Origin: Paenibacillus stellifer
Lineage (GTDB): Bacteria; Bacillota; Bacilli; Paenibacillales; Paenibacillaceae
Length of the DNA stretch: 64,000 bases
NCBI RefSeq assembly: GCF_000758685.1
Contig: NZ_CP009286.1
Coordinates: forward strand, 3,316,501 to 3,380,500
Reading direction: 5' to 3'
The position numbers and the translations under genes were made by a program. Under the pieces are notes generated by a model. It saw only the letters and a program-made list of their open reading frames with translations, was not told the origin of the DNA and searched no databases. Below, in pieces: positions 54,873-64,000 of the stretch (the first letter of the stretch is position 1; the number at the start of each line of letters is the position of its first letter).

Positions 54873-55846
54873 AGAAGCCGGCTGACCTCCTTCACTACAT
54901 GAGGAATCGCCTGCTCCAGAGGCAGATCAACCTTCGCTCCTGCTGCCCGGGTATGCCCGCCTCCGCCGAAGGTCTGCGCAAGCGCCGCGACGTTGACTTT
55001 GCCCGCCGACCGAAAGCTCACCTTAACCGCCTGGTCATGAATTACCTTGAAGAGCATGCCAACCTCGACGCCCCGGATATTGCGGGGATAATTCACAATT
55101 CCCTCCAGATCCTCGTTCGCTGCTCCGCAGTCCAGCATGTCCTGCGGCGTCACGCTGACCCAGGCAACATCGCCGTTCGGCGACATCTCAAGCGTCTGGA
55201 GCGCACGGCTCAGCACCTTCACCTGAGGCAGGGTCATTTCTTCAAGCAGCGTTTCGGCCAGCTCCGGACCCTTGACGCCATGTGACAGCAGATCCGATGC
55301 GGCTTCCATCACTTTCGGGGTCGTATTCGTATAGCGAAACCCGCCGGTATCCGTCAGGAGCCCCGTGTACAAGGCGGTTGCGATGTCGATGTTCCAGGCG
55401 ATATCGAATGTCTTCAGCAGATCATACAGGATTTCCGCCGTTGCGGCGGCGTCCGGTTTGATCAGCTGAACGGCTCCATATCCGTTATTGGTAGGATGGT
55501 GATCAATATTGACGATGGACGCTCCCGGCTCGAAATAGCGCTGGGTCAGACCCACCCGCTGAAAATCGGCGCAGTCCACACAGATGACGTTGCTGAAGGT
55601 GCGTTCCGGGGGATTGACCGACATATTGGCAATTTTGTCCGCTTCCCACAGATAGTTCATGCGTGTAGGAATCGGCCCTTCATTCAGCATACTGAATTTC
55701 TTGCCCAGACATGAGAGAAGCCAGCCCACCGCTAGGGTTGAGCTGACTGCATCTCCGTCCGGCTGAATATGCGACACTACAAGAAAATCATCGTGGTCCA
55801 GCAGAAATTGCTTTGTCTGCCGAAGACTTTGTTCATAGCTCTGCAT
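54869..55846 (-). CDS. nrnA: DHH/DHHA1 phosphoesterase, NrnA-type
   Basis: 325 residues. NrnA degrades short oligoribonucleotides and dephosphorylates pAp. DHH motifs: SHIQPDGDAVSSTLA (motif I), CVDCADFQRVG, VNIDHHPTNNGYG (the DHH triad) and TDTGGFRYTN; the DHHA1 domain ends with FGGGGHTRAAGAKV. It lies between rbfA and truB, an order found in many Firmicutes, while B. subtilis has nrnA elsewhere. It overlaps truB. Confidence 0.93.
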   Translation of the reverse strand: MQSYEQSLRQTKQFLLDHDDFLVVSHIQPDGDAVSSTLAVGWLLSCLGKKFSMLNEGPIPTRMNYLWEADKIANMSVNPPERTFSNVICVDCADFQRVGLTQRYFEPGASIVNIDHHPTNNGYGAVQLIKPDAAATAEILYDLLKTFDIAWNIDIATALYTGLLTDTGGFRYTNTTPKVMEAASDLLSHGVKGPELAETLLEEMTLPQVKVLSRALQTLEMSPNGDVAWVSVTPQDMLDCGAANEDLEGIVNYPRNIRGVEVGMLFKVIHDQAVKVSFRSAGKVNVAALAQTFGGGGHTRAAGAKVDLPLEQAIPHVVKEVSRLL

Positions 55847-55861
55847 TCGCCGTCTCCTTTA

Positions 55862-56221
55862 TTATTCCTTACTTTCATCCGGTTTGCCGATATCGCCCAG
55901 CAGCTTCTCAATCCGGCTGCCATATGCGACGGACTCGTCAAACTTGAAGATCAGCTCCGGCGTATGCCGGAGGCGGATCGCCTTGCCAAGCTCCGTGCGG
56001 AGAAAGCCGTTCGCCTTCTCGATCGCTTTAAGCGAAGCGTTCTTCTGCTCGTCGTCTCCGAAGACACTCAAGTAAACCTTGGCCTGGGAGAGATCGTTCG
56101 TGACATCGACACCTGTTACGGTGACGAAGCCAACTCGCGGATCTTTGAGCTCGCCCTGAATCAGCCGGCTCAGTTCCTTCTTGATTTGTTCGCCGACGCG
56201 TCCGGCTCTAATTTTGGACAT
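55862..56221 (-). CDS. rbfA: Ribosome-binding factor A
   Basis: 119-residue KH-like protein that aids late 30S maturation and 16S processing. Typical segments: RAGRVGEQIKKELSRLIQGE, LKDPRVGFVTVTGVDVTNDL, AKVYLSVFGDDEQK and LGKAIRLRHTPELIFKFDES. Follows infB with a 19-bp gap; ylxP, found between them in B. subtilis, is absent. Confidence 0.96.
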   Translation of the reverse strand: MSKIRAGRVGEQIKKELSRLIQGELKDPRVGFVTVTGVDVTNDLSQAKVYLSVFGDDEQKNASLKAIEKANGFLRTELGKAIRLRHTPELIFKFDESVAYGSRIEKLLGDIGKPDESKE

Positions 56222-56240
56222 ATTTCTTCACCTCTTTAAG

Positions 56241-58883
56241 TTAGCGCTCCACGGTTTCCATGATGAACGCTTCGATGACGTCGCCTTCTTGGACGTCATT
56301 ATAGCGTTCCAATGTAATGCCGCATTCATAACCCTGCGCTACTTCCTTGGCATCATCCTTGAAGCGTTTCAGGGAGTCGATCTTGCCCTCGAACACGACG
56401 ATGCCGCTGCGGATAACGCGTGTCTCGGCATTCCGCGCGATTTTGCCGTCCGTAACCATACAACCGGCAACAGCGCCCACCTTGCTGATCTTGAAGACGT
56501 TGCGCACTTCGGCGTGTCCGATAACGCTCTCCTTGTACACCGGCTCCAGCATGCCCTTCATGGCTTGCTCGATCTCCTCGATGACATTGTAGATGATGTT
56601 GTGCAGACGAACGTCGACCTTCTCCTGCTCGGCGGCAGCCTTCGTCTGGGCGTCAGGACGGACGTTGAAGCCGATCACGATGGCATTGGAAGCGGCAGCC
56701 AGTGTAATGTCGGATTCAGTGATTGCGCCGGCACCGCTATGAATGATCTTGACGCGCACGCCTTCCACTTCAATCTTGGCAAGCGAGCTCTTGAGTGCTT
56801 CGACCGAACCCTGCACGTCACCCTTGATGATAACGTTAAGGTCTTTGATTTCGCCCTCTTTAATATGCTTGAACAGATCATCCAGCGTTACGCGGCTGTT
56901 CGTGTTAAGCTCGGACTGACGCTGCGTGATCGCACGCTTGTCGGCGATTTGACGCGCCTTCCGCTCGTCTTCGAACACCATGAACGGATCGCCGGCTTGC
57001 GGCACTTCCGTAAGACCCGTAATTTCGATCGGAGTGGATGGTCCGGCTTCCTTCAGTCTGCGTCCCTTGTCGTTCACCATGACGCGGACACGTCCGAAGC
57101 AGTTCCCTGCAACGAAGGCGTCGCCTACCTTCAGTGTACCGTTCTGCACGAGAATGCGGGCAACAGGTCCGCGACTCTTATCCAGCTCGGCTTCGATAAC
57201 AGTACCGCGAGCCCGTTTGTCCGGATTCGCCTTGTATTCGTTGACCTCTGCCACGAGCAGGATCATTTCGAGCAGGTCTTCAAGACCGATGCGCTGTTTG
57301 GCCGACACATTAACGAAGATCGTGTCGCCGCCCCACTCTTCCGGCACCAGCTCATAATTGGTGAGCTCCTGCTTCACACGGTCAGGGTCTGCACCCGGCT
57401 TGTCGATCTTGTTGACCGCTACGATAATGGGAAGTCCAGCGGCTTTGGCGTGGTTGATCGCTTCAACCGTCTGCGGCATAACGCCGTCGTCGGCCGCTAC
57501 AACGATAATGGTCATATCAGTAACCTGTGCTCCGCGTGCGCGCATTGCCGTAAAGGCTTCGTGACCCGGAGTATCGAGGAACGTAATTTTCTTATGGTTG
57601 ATTTCGACCTGGTAAGCGCCGATATGCTGGGTGATACCGCCTGCTTCACCGCTTGTCACGTTCGTGGAACGGATGGCGTCGAGCAGGGTTGTTTTACCAT
57701 GGTCGACGTGACCCATGATGGTTACAACAGGAGGACGGGCCTTCAGATCTTCCGGAGCGTCATTCTCCTCGACCGTCTCGAAGCGGTCTTCCTCTACCGG
57801 AATCTTCACTTCGACTTCAACGCCGAACTCGCCGGCGAGCAGTTGAATGGTGTCGATATCGAGCTCCTGGTTGATGGTAGCCATTACGCCCATCAGAATG
57901 AGCTTCTTGATAACCTCGGAAGCATCCTTATGCAGCAGCTTGGCGGTCTCGCCGACCGTCATGTTGCCGCGAACAATAATCTTCTTCGGCGTATTGTCGA
58001 TCTTCTCGCGGCGTTCCGTCTGCTGCTGGTACTTGCCGCGCTGGTTCTTGCCGCCGCGTCCGTTATTCCGGAAGCCGCCGTTCTTGCCGTCTTCAAAGCG
58101 CTTCTGGCCGCCACCGCCGCCGGAACGGTTCTTGTTCCGGTCGCCGCCGCGGTTGAAGTCCCCGCCCTGCTGGGAACGGCTTTCACCGGAACGCGGTGCG
58201 CTGCCTTGTCCCTGCGGGCGATTTCCGCCGCCGCCAAAGCCGCCTTGGCGCTGGCCTCCGCCCTGTCCCTGCGGACGGTTTTCGCCCTGGCGCGGCGCTC
58301 CGCCTTGTCCTTGCGGACGGTTGCCGCTGCTCGGACGAGGCGCGCCGCCTTGTCCCTGCGGACGGCCTTCACCCTGGCGGGGAGCGCCGCCTTGTCCCTG
58401 CGGACGGCCTTCGCCCTGACGAGGCGCTCCGCCTTGTCCTTGCGGACGGCCGCCACTCTGGCGCTGTGCTCCGCCTTGTCCCTGCGGACGCTGCTGAACG
58501 GAGCCTGATTGATTTCTGCGGGAATCCTGCCCGCTTTGAGGTCTGGACGACATGGTCGATTGGTTTTGGTTTGGTTTGTTCATACCTACCTGCTTTTCTG
58601 TTTGATTTTTGTTATTGGCTGGAGCATCTGCAGTTGCGGTTGCCGCTTGCTGGACCGGACGGCCTCCGCCGGCGTTCTCCCGTTTCGCCGCCGCATTGCT
58701 CTTAATATCCTTAAAGAACTGCTCCACCTTCGATACGGCGTCATTCTCCATGACGCTCATATGATTATTCACCGGAACGTTCAGTCGTTTCAGGATTGTA
58801 ATAATTTCCTTGCTGCTCATGTTCAGTGATTTGGCATATTCGTACACACGCAGCTTATCCTTGCTGTCTTGTTGTTTAGTCAA
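56241..58883 (-). CDS. infB: Translation initiation factor IF-2
   Basis: 880-residue GTPase that places initiator tRNA on the 30S subunit. N-terminal IF2_N domain (1-52), then an unusual glycine/glutamine/arginine-rich linker (about 130-285) made largely of a 14-residue repeat [14 protein letters not shown], a second IF2_N domain (about 300-350), the G domain with GHVDHGKT (391-398), DTPGHEAF and NKID, and the C-terminal beta-barrel and tRNA-binding domains. Expected length and order otherwise. Its start overlaps ylxQ. Confidence 0.97.
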   Translation of the reverse strand: MTKQQDSKDKLRVYEYAKSLNMSSKEIITILKRLNVPVNNHMSVMENDAVSKVEQFFKDIKSNAAAKRENAGGGRPVQQAATATADAPANNKNQTEKQVGMNKPNQNQSTMSSRPQSGQDSRRNQSGSVQQRPQGQGGAQRQSGGRPQGQGGAPRQGEGRPQGQGGAPRQGEGRPQGQGGAPRPSSGNRPQGQGGAPRQGENRPQGQGGGQRQGGFGGGGNRPQGQGSAPRSGESRSQQGGDFNRGGDRNKNRSGGGGGQKRFEDGKNGGFRNNGRGGKNQRGKYQQQTERREKIDNTPKKIIVRGNMTVGETAKLLHKDASEVIKKLILMGVMATINQELDIDTIQLLAGEFGVEVEVKIPVEEDRFETVEENDAPEDLKARPPVVTIMGHVDHGKTTLLDAIRSTNVTSGEAGGITQHIGAYQVEINHKKITFLDTPGHEAFTAMRARGAQVTDMTIIVVAADDGVMPQTVEAINHAKAAGLPIIVAVNKIDKPGADPDRVKQELTNYELVPEEWGGDTIFVNVSAKQRIGLEDLLEMILLVAEVNEYKANPDKRARGTVIEAELDKSRGPVARILVQNGTLKVGDAFVAGNCFGRVRVMVNDKGRRLKEAGPSTPIEITGLTEVPQAGDPFMVFEDERKARQIADKRAITQRQSELNTNSRVTLDDLFKHIKEGEIKDLNVIIKGDVQGSVEALKSSLAKIEVEGVRVKIIHSGAGAITESDITLAAASNAIVIGFNVRPDAQTKAAAEQEKVDVRLHNIIYNVIEEIEQAMKGMLEPVYKESVIGHAEVRNVFKISKVGAVAGCMVTDGKIARNAETRVIRSGIVVFEGKIDSLKRFKDDAKEVAQGYECGITLERYNDVQEGDVIEAFIMETVER
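58176..58490 (-). repeat. Tandem repeat inside infB (42-bp unit)
   Basis: Encodes IF-2 residues 132-236. Repeats of RPQGQGG-[AG]-[PQ]-R-Q-[GS]-G-x, three nearly exact and several degenerate copies. The DNA unit (plus strand CCTTGTCCCTGCGGACGG core) is also well conserved, suggesting recent expansion. Confidence 0.85.
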
Positions 58884-59205
58884 TCATTCCACCTCCGACA
58901 TTGTCTCCGAGCTGCTTGGAGATCATTTCCGCGAATCCTTTATCCGTGACCGCCAGTACGACGCGTCCGTCTTTCCCGATTGAGGCTCCAAGCAAATCCC
59001 GGTTAAATTCGATCACGAGCGGAATATTGTAGGTCCCGCATTTGTCGCGGAATTTCTTCTGAGTATTATCCGAAGCGTCTCCCGCCAGGAGAACCAGCTT
59101 CGCTTCCGCCGAACGGACCGCTTTCAGCACACTTTCTTCGCCGGTCACCACTTTCCCGGCCCGCATCGCGAGACCGAGATTGGACAACGCCCTACTCATC
59201 GTCAC
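58876..59205 (-). CDS. ylxQ: Ribosomal L7Ae-family protein YlxQ
   Basis: 109 residues of the L7Ae/L30e/S12e kink-turn-binding fold: [39 protein letters not shown] and a central [20 protein letters not shown]. It probably binds k-turn RNA and is part of the nusA-infB operon. GTG 59205 is used, eight bases after AAGGA; an in-frame ATG at 59199 is too far. It overlaps both ylxR (14 bp) and infB. Confidence 0.93.
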   Translation of the reverse strand: MTMSRALSNLGLAMRAGKVVTGEESVLKAVRSAEAKLVLLAGDASDNTQKKFRDKCGTYNIPLVIEFNRDLLGASIGKDGRVVLAVTDKGFAEMISKQLGDNVGGGMID

Positions 59206-59503
59206 CAGCAGCTTCCTTGGCGGCTAAGAACTGCTCCTCCACAGATACGAAATCCCGAGCCAGCTGTTCATAGATTTCCTGGCTTACAGGAACCTTCAGC
59301 GCCCGGTCCAGCGCCTTGGTCTTCTGTGCAAGCTTGAAGCATTCCAGCTTACCGCAAATATAAGCTCCGCGGCCTGATTTCTTGCCGGTCAGATCGATAA
59401 GCACTTCTCCATCCGGCGTTCTAACGATTCGGATCAGCTCTTTCTTCGGCATCATTTCCTGACTAGCGACGCATTTGCGCAGCGGCACTTTTTTCTGTTT
59501 CAT
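59192..59503 (-). CDS. ylxR: YlxR (RnpM), DUF448 RNA-binding protein
   Basis: 103 residues. Conserved positively charged start KVPLRKCVASQEMMPKKELI and the central GKKSGRGAYICGKLECFKLA are the family signature. YlxR binds RNase P RNA in B. subtilis and modulates its activity. It lies between nusA and ylxQ as in nearly all Firmicutes. Confidence 0.95.
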   Translation of the reverse strand: MKQKKVPLRKCVASQEMMPKKELIRIVRTPDGEVLIDLTGKKSGRGAYICGKLECFKLAQKTKALDRALKVPVSQEIYEQLARDFVSVEEQFLAAKEAAGDDE

Positions 59504-59526
59504 CTACAGCCACCCGCCTTCTATAA

Positions 59527-60624
59527 TTAGTCGATGGAGACGGAATCCTGATGCATTTCATCACTTGGCGTTTTGGGTCTGCCGAATTCCTGCTCCGCCT
59601 GGGTCTCGCTCTTGATGTCGATCTTCCAGCCTGTCAGCTTGGCCGCCAGACGCGCGTTCTGCCCTTTGATGCCGATGGCAAGCGACAGCTGATAATCAGG
59701 CACGATTACGCGGGCCATCTTCTCGGCTTCGAACACTTGAACCTCCAGAACCTTGGAAGGGCTGAGCGCATTCGCCACATATTCCTCGACGGATTCCGAA
59801 TAGCGCACAATATCGATTTTCTCGCCGCGCAGCTCCGTTACGATCGTCTGGACGCGCATGCCGCGGGGACCGACGCAGGAGCCAACCGGGTCCACTTCGG
59901 CATTGCGGGAATAGACGGCGATCTTGGAGCGGAAGCCCGCTTCCCGGGCTACGGACCGTATTTCTACGACACCGTCGAAAATTTCCGGAACTTCAAGCTC
60001 GAACAAGCGCTTCAGGAGGCCCGGATGCGTGCGGGACAGCAAAATTTGCGGACCCTTGGTCGTGTTCTCGACCTTCGTAATATAAGCCTTGATCCGTTCG
60101 CCATGCTTGAATTTCTCACCCGGCATCAATTCGTTCAGCGGAAGAACCGCTTCGATCTTGCCAAGATCGACATACACATTGCGAAGATCCTGACGCTGCA
60201 CGATACCGGTCACGATATCTTCTTCCTTGTCGATAAAAGCATTGTAGATCAGGCCGCGTTCCGCCTCGCGAATGCGCTGCGTCACAACCTGCTTGGCGGT
60301 CTGGGCAGCGATGCGTCCGAAGTCTCTCGGGGTTACCTCAAGCTCAGCCACATCTTCCAGCTGAAAATGCGGGTTGATTTCGCGTGCCGCCGGAAGAGAA
60401 ATCTCAGTGCGCGGATCCAGCACCTCTTCGACAATCAGCTTGCGCGCATACACCTTGATAACGCCGGTATTGCGGTTCATGTCGACACGAACGTTCTGCG
60501 CGGCGTTGAAATTTCGTTTGTAGCTGGAGATCAGCGCCGCCTCAATGGCCTCGAACAGCACATCTTTGCTGATGCCTTTCTCTCTCTCCAGTTCATTCAT
60601 AGCTTCGATAAAATCCATACTCAT
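59527..60624 (-). CDS. nusA: Transcription termination/antitermination protein NusA
   Basis: 365 residues, without the C-terminal acidic repeats of Proteobacteria. N-terminal RNA-polymerase-binding domain (1-125), S1 domain (about 135-200: EEDIVTGIVQRQDLRNVYVD), and KH1/KH2 domains (about 205-345) with GSCVGPRGMRVQTIVTEL and AIGIKGQNARLAAKLTGW. Its influence on terminators makes it relevant to the many intrinsic terminators seen here. Confidence 0.97.
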   Translation of the reverse strand: MSMDFIEAMNELEREKGISKDVLFEAIEAALISSYKRNFNAAQNVRVDMNRNTGVIKVYARKLIVEEVLDPRTEISLPAAREINPHFQLEDVAELEVTPRDFGRIAAQTAKQVVTQRIREAERGLIYNAFIDKEEDIVTGIVQRQDLRNVYVDLGKIEAVLPLNELMPGEKFKHGERIKAYITKVENTTKGPQILLSRTHPGLLKRLFELEVPEIFDGVVEIRSVAREAGFRSKIAVYSRNAEVDPVGSCVGPRGMRVQTIVTELRGEKIDIVRYSESVEEYVANALSPSKVLEVQVFEAEKMARVIVPDYQLSLAIGIKGQNARLAAKLTGWKIDIKSETQAEQEFGRPKTPSDEMHQDSVSID

Positions 60625-60672
60625 GAAAAATCCGGTCCCCCTTTCAAAACCTAAACAAGAAGTTTTAATTCT

Positions 60673-61134
60673 TTAGAAAATAATGGCCAATCTCGCGCTG
60701 GCGACTTTGGCGTACGGAACGACATGCTGTTTTTTGCCTGCAGAGATGAGCATTTCCCCGTCTTCAAACGAAAGCAGCCGGCCTTCAAATTCCTTCAGGC
60801 CACCGATCGGCTCGTAAGTCGTGACGAACACGTCCTTACCGACAGCCTTGGATACTTCCTCCGCCTTCTTAAGCGGACGCTCGGCCCCCGGAGAGGATAC
60901 TTCCAGGAAATAGGCTCCCGGGATCGGGTCGTTCTCGTCAAGCTTTGTGCTGAGGTACTCGCTGATAACTCCGCAGTCGTCGATATCGATGCCGCCGTCC
61001 TTGTCCACGAATACGCGCAGGAAGAAATTGGAGCCTTCCTTCACATATTCCACATCCACCAGTTCGAATCCATTCTCGTCCAGATAGGGTTTCAGCATCG
61101 TTTCAACAGTGTCCTTGATTTTGGATGCGCTCAA
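60673..61134 (-). CDS. rimP: Ribosome maturation factor RimP
   Basis: About 153 residues. Acts in 30S assembly. N-terminal domain with [20 protein letters not shown] and [39 protein letters not shown], and a C-terminal SH3-like domain ending [11 protein letters not shown]. Two TTG codons are possible: 61140, only three bases after GGAGGT, and 61134, nine bases away and preferred. It begins the rimP-nusA-ylxR-ylxQ-infB-rbfA operon. Two-hairpin repeats lie upstream. Confidence 0.94.
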   Translation of the reverse strand: MSASKIKDTVETMLKPYLDENGFELVDVEYVKEGSNFFLRVFVDKDGGIDIDDCGVISEYLSTKLDENDPIPGAYFLEVSSPGAERPLKKAEEVSKAVGKDVFVTTYEPIGGLKEFEGRLLSFEDGEMLISAGKKQHVVPYAKVASARLAIIF

Positions 61135-61175
61135 ATACAACTAACCTCCACGTACTTGTCTTATGCTCTATGCAA

Positions 61176-61270
61176 GGATAAACGCCTGACGGCATCATTC
61201 AGACACCAGGCGTTTAGTGAGAAATATAAGGCTCTAAATAAGCAAAACGCTTATAAATTCTTATATTTCA
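61176..61270. repeat. Two-hairpin repeat element, copy B, upstream of rimP
   Basis: Hairpin I: AAACGCCTG (61180-61188) with CAGGCGTTT (61207-61215). Hairpin II: AAATATAAG (61222-61230) with CTTATATTT (61260-61268) and inner ATAAGC/GCTTAT (61238-61243, 61249-61254). It ends 42 bp before the rimP start, nearly the same spacing as copy A to mlpA. Confidence 0.7.
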
Positions 61271-61275
61271 AATAA

Positions 61276-61337
61276 GAAACGGCTGCGCCGCCATCCGGCC
61301 ATAGCCTTGGGTGCGGCATGATGCGGCGTTGTTGCCG
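61276..61337 (-). repeat. Long hairpin between repeat copies B and C
   Basis: ACGGC-TG-CGCCGC (61276 onwards) pairs with GCGGCG-TTGTT-GCCGT (to 61337). It may be part of the rimP leader or a further repeat unit. No promoter was convincing in this 425-bp gap. Confidence 0.4.
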
Positions 61338-61356
61338 TCAGGGCTTCCCCTACCTT

Positions 61357-61447
61357 GGAAGCACGGCAGAAGCATCACTGTACCATCCGCTTCCCGTTAA
61401 AATATAAGATATCTCATAAGCGGGAGGCTTATAACTCTTATATTTCA
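61357..61447. repeat. Two-hairpin repeat element, copy C
   Basis: Hairpin I: GGAAGC (61357-61362) with GCTTCC (61391-61396). Hairpin II: AAATATAAG (61402-61410) with CTTATATTT (61439-61447) and inner ATAAGC/GCTTAT (61418-61423, 61429-61434). Hairpin II shares the arms with copy B, but the loops differ. Confidence 0.6.
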
Positions 61448-61474
61448 AAGATAAAGAGTGGGTTTCCCCACTCT
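61447..61474 (-). terminator. Terminator of polC
   Basis: AGAGTGGG-GAAA-CCCACTCT, an 8-bp stem with a GAAA tetraloop, followed by TTATCTTTG on the minus strand. Confidence 0.75.
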
Positions 61475-61563
61475 CTGCGCAACGGATCTTATCTCATTAT
61501 TACCAGAAAAATTATACCATAGCCTTACATCACTGACAAGTGCCGGCCCTTTACTCCGCTCAC

Positions 61564-64000
61564 CTAGAACAGGGACAGCTGATTGCTCTCCGGAAGTCCG
61601 CGGAAGCAGCCCATATTGGTCAGGAGTTCGACAATCGTCTTGCTCGCTTTGGACTTCTGCTGGAAGTCCTCAATTGACAGGAACTCACCCGCATCCTTAG
61701 CAGCCGCGATGTTCTTGGCGGCGTTCTCGCCAATTCCCGCCAAAGCGGAGAAAGGAGGGATCAGGCTGTCTCCGTCAACCGTAAACTTGGTTGCATCCGA
61801 CCGGTACAGGTCAAGGGTCTTGAAGGTAAAGCCCCGCGCCGTCATTTCCAGCGCCATCTCAAGAATCGGAAGCAGCGCCTTCTCCTTCGGCAGAGCCTGG
61901 AATCCCTTGCCTTCGATTTCGATGATCGCCTTCAGAATGGCATCGTAGCCCTGGCAGCACAGCTCGATGTCGAAATCAGCCGCCCGAACGGAGAAGTAGG
62001 TCGCATAATACTCGATCGGATGGTAGAGCTTGAAGTAAGCGGTCCGTACAGCGGATATTACGTAAGCTGCGGCATGCGCCTTCGGGAACATGTACTGGAT
62101 CTTGAGGCAGGAATCAATGTACCAGGCCGGAACCTTGCATTTCTTCATTTCCTCAATCCATTCCGGCGTAAGCCCCTTGCCCTTACGAACGCTCTCGGTA
62201 ATCTTGAAGGCCAGGCCCGCGTCCATACCAGCTTTGTAAATCAGATAGAGCATGATGTCGTCGCGGCAGCCGATTACGGTCTTGATGTTGCAGGTGCCGT
62301 TCTTGATCAGCTCCTGGGCATTCCCGAGCCATACCCCGGTCCCGTGGGACAGACCGGAAATCTGAAGTAAGTCAGCGAAGCTCGACGGCTTCGATTCGAT
62401 GAGCATCTGGCGAACGAACTTCGTGCCCATTTCCGGCACCCCGTAGGTGGCGACCGGCGTCCGGATTTGCTCCGGCGTCACGCGCAGCGATTCCGTAGAG
62501 TTGAACATGCTCATGACCTTAGGATCGTTCATCGGAATGGTCGTCGGGTCAATGCCCGTCAAATCCTGAAGCATACGCATCATGGTCGGATCGTCGTGCC
62601 CCAGAATATCGAGCTTCAAGAGGTTCGAGTCAAATGCATGATAGTCGAAATGGGTTGTCTTCCACTCGGCGTTGACATCGTCGGCCGGATACTGCACCGG
62701 GGTGATGTCCTCGACCTCCATATAATCCGGAACGACGACTATACCGCCCGGATGCTGTCCGGTGCTTCGCTTGACGCCCGTGCAGCCGGCGGCGAGACGC
62801 TGAAGCTCCGCGCCCCGCCAGCGCTTGTGATGGTCTTCCTCGTATTTCTTCGCGAACCCGTATGCCGTCTTCTCGGCGACGGTGCCGATTGTGCCGGCAC
62901 GGAATACGCTCTTCTCGCCGAACATGACCTTCGTGAAATTATGCGCCTCCGGCTGGTATTCGCCGGAGAAGTTAAGGTCAATATCGGGGACCTTGTCTCC
63001 CTTGAAGCCGAGGAAGGTCTCGAACGGGATATCCTGGCCCTCTCCCTTCATGGGCTGTCCGCAGTCCGGACACAGCTTGTCCGGAAGGTCAAAGCCGCTC
63101 GGCACGCTGCCGTCGAGAAACCATTCGCTGTGCCGGCACTCGGAATTGCGGCAAATATAGTGGGCCGGCAGCGGATTAACCTCAGAGATGCCGAGGAACA
63201 TTGCGACGACGGAGGAACCGACGGAGCCCCGGGAACCGACGAGATAGCCGTCGCGGTTTGACTTTTTGACAAGCCGCTCGGAAATCAGATAGTTCGCCGA
63301 GAAGCCGTATTTGATGATCGGCGCCAGCTCTTTTTCCAATCGGGCAGTGACGACCTCGGGCAGCTCCTCGCCGTAAATCTCTCTCGCCGTGCGGTAACAG
63401 GTTTCGCGGATCTCTTCGTCCGCCCCTTCGATGTTCGGGGTGAACAATTCGCTCGGAAAGAGCGGGTACTCCTCGAAGCGTTCGGCCAGCTCCACCGTGT
63501 TCGTGACGACGACTTCCATTGCCTTCTCGGTACCGAGAAACGCGAACTCCTCCAGCATCTCCTCCGTAGTCCGGAAATGGGCGTCCGGCTTGCGCTGGTC
63601 CTTAAGCGGACTGAACCCGGTGATGCCATGGATCGTAATATCGCGGAACAGCTTGTCGCGCGGCTCCAGGTAATGCACGTTCCCGGTTGCGATTACCGGC
63701 TTGTTCAATTTCTCCCCGATCTCGCAAATCCGTCTGACGACATCCCGCAGCTCCTCGGGGCTGGCCACGAATCCTTTGTCCACCAGATGCATGTACATCG
63801 TCAAAGGCTGGATTTCCAGCACATCGTAGAATTCGGCGACTTCAATCGCCTCTTCAACCGTTTTGTTCAGCACAGTCTCGAAGAATTCGCCGCGCTCGCA
63901 TCCCGAGATGACCAGCAGTCCGTCGCGCAGCTCCGTCAGCTTCGATTTAGGTATGCAGGGAACACGTTTAAAGTATTCCGTATGCGACATCGAAATCAGC
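61564..64000 (-). CDS. polC: DNA polymerase III PolC, N-terminus beyond window edge
   Basis: C-terminal ~811 residues of the Gram-positive replicative polymerase (intact about 1440). The frame is open to the last base; [14 protein letters not shown] enters from the missing part, so the methionine at 63990 is internal. Visible: part of the PHP region ([18 protein letters not shown]), the polymerase palm with [24 protein letters not shown] and [12 protein letters not shown] (catalytic aspartates), fingers with [16 protein letters not shown], and a C-terminal helix-hairpin-helix region ([15 protein letters not shown]). The zinc-binding cysteines [11 protein letters not shown] and LCPDCGQP are present. 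The rimP operon follows after a terminator. Confidence 0.97.
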   Translation of the reverse strand, partial: LISMSHTEYFKRVPCIPKSKLTELRDGLLVISGCERGEFFETVLNKTVEEAIEVAEFYDVLEIQPLTMYMHLVDKGFVASPEELRDVVRRICEIGEKLNKPVIATGNVHYLEPRDKLFRDITIHGITGFSPLKDQRKPDAHFRTTEEMLEEFAFLGTEKAMEVVVTNTVELAERFEEYPLFPSELFTPNIEGADEEIRETCYRTAREIYGEELPEVVTARLEKELAPIIKYGFSANYLISERLVKKSNRDGYLVGSRGSVGSSVVAMFLGISEVNPLPAHYICRNSECRHSEWFLDGSVPSGFDLPDKLCPDCGQPMKGEGQDIPFETFLGFKGDKVPDIDLNFSGEYQPEAHNFTKVMFGEKSVFRAGTIGTVAEKTAYGFAKKYEEDHHKRWRGAELQRLAAGCTGVKRSTGQHPGGIVVVPDYMEVEDITPVQYPADDVNAEWKTTHFDYHAFDSNLLKLDILGHDDPTMMRMLQDLTGIDPTTIPMNDPKVMSMFNSTESLRVTPEQIRTPVATYGVPEMGTKFVRQMLIESKPSSFADLLQISGLSHGTGVWLGNAQELIKNGTCNIKTVIGCRDDIMLYLIYKAGMDAGLAFKITESVRKGKGLTPEWIEEMKKCKVPAWYIDSCLKIQYMFPKAHAAAYVISAVRTAYFKLYHPIEYYATYFSVRAADFDIELCCQGYDAILKAIIEIEGKGFQALPKEKALLPILEMALEMTARGFTFKTLDLYRSDATKFTVDGDSLIPPFSALAGIGENAAKNIAAAKDAGEFLSIEDFQQKSKASKTIVELLTNMGCFRGLPESNQLSLF

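Noticed and set aside
58176..58490. Possible CRISPR-like repeat array
   Set aside because: The repeats are in frame, contiguous and encode the IF-2 linker; there are no unique spacers.
56181..58508. Plus-strand frame of 775 codons opposite infB
   Set aside because: Antisense shadow of IF-2; its Ala/Leu-rich end is only the complement of the infB repeat.
61176..61447. Possible rho-independent terminators formed by the repeat hairpins
   Set aside because: The AT-rich arms have large interior loops and no T-tract after them; the clean terminator at 61447-61474 already ends polC.

Overview
This window looks like chromosome from an endospore-forming, low- to mid-GC Gram-positive bacterium, most likely Paenibacillus or a close relative. 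Protein sequences resemble Bacillales families throughout. The sporulation genes spoVS, dpaA/dpaB, sleB, ylxY and spoIIIE are present. The gene order from polC to recA/rny follows the Bacillus subtilis polC-rimP-nusA-infB-rpsO-pnp-dpaAB-dapGA-rnjB-spoIIIE-ymfFHIJK-rodZ-pgsA-cinA-recA-rny-ymdB-spoVS segment, read here on the minus strand. Only an IS110-family transposase, a phospholipase-like gene and a gene remnant lie on the plus strand.

Layout, left to right. 1-5.3 kb: a cut-off O-acetylhomoserine sulfhydrylase gene with a small NifX-like protein, then a two-gene 2-oxoacid:ferredoxin oxidoreductase with fused subunits. 5.7-8.2 kb: NAD metabolism, with pncB and a Nudix protein resembling the NrtR regulator. 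8.3-10.5 kb: ricA and miaB. 10.7-14.8 kb is the accessory part: a deletion scar made of truncated rhaD and DeoR-type regulator genes, ybaK, an IS110 element with a long 3' non-coding tail that probably encodes its bridge RNA, and a zinc-dependent phospholipase C-like gene. 14.9-18.7 kb: an MFS transporter, pduL, a dipeptidase and spoVS. 18.8-27.3 kb: ymdB, rny, recX, recA, cinA, pgsA and rimO. 27.4-38 kb: yajQ, a small membrane protein, rodZ, ymfK, ymfJ, ymfI, the M16 pair ymfH/ymfF, sleB and spoIIIE. 38-45.3 kb: ylzJ, tepA, rnjB, dapA, dapG, dpaB and dpaA (lysine and dipicolinate branch). 45.5-49.6 kb: a DUF1835 protein, dut, mlpA and ylxY. 50-64 kb: pnp, rpsO, ribF, truB, nrnA, rbfA, infB, ylxQ, ylxR, nusA, rimP and the C-terminal part of polC.

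Many control sites can be read directly. They include a LexA-type box and sigma-A promoter at recA, a sigma-H-like promoter at spoVS, a sigma-G-like promoter at sleB, a sigma-K-like promoter at dpaA, two TGTGA-N6-TCACA-like sites at the oxidoreductase operon, and about 28 intrinsic terminators.

The most unusual observations are: (i) the candidate bridge RNA of the IS110 element, whose terminal hairpin contains short sequences also found at the insertion boundaries; (ii) a two-hairpin element present in three copies, two of them just upstream of start codons; (iii) a strongly structured RNA region followed by a terminator upstream of ylxY; (iv) ymdB, whose only plausible full-length start codon is AUC; and (v) a structured leader upstream of dapG where B. 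subtilis carries asd. No CRISPR array, tRNA or rRNA gene was seen.
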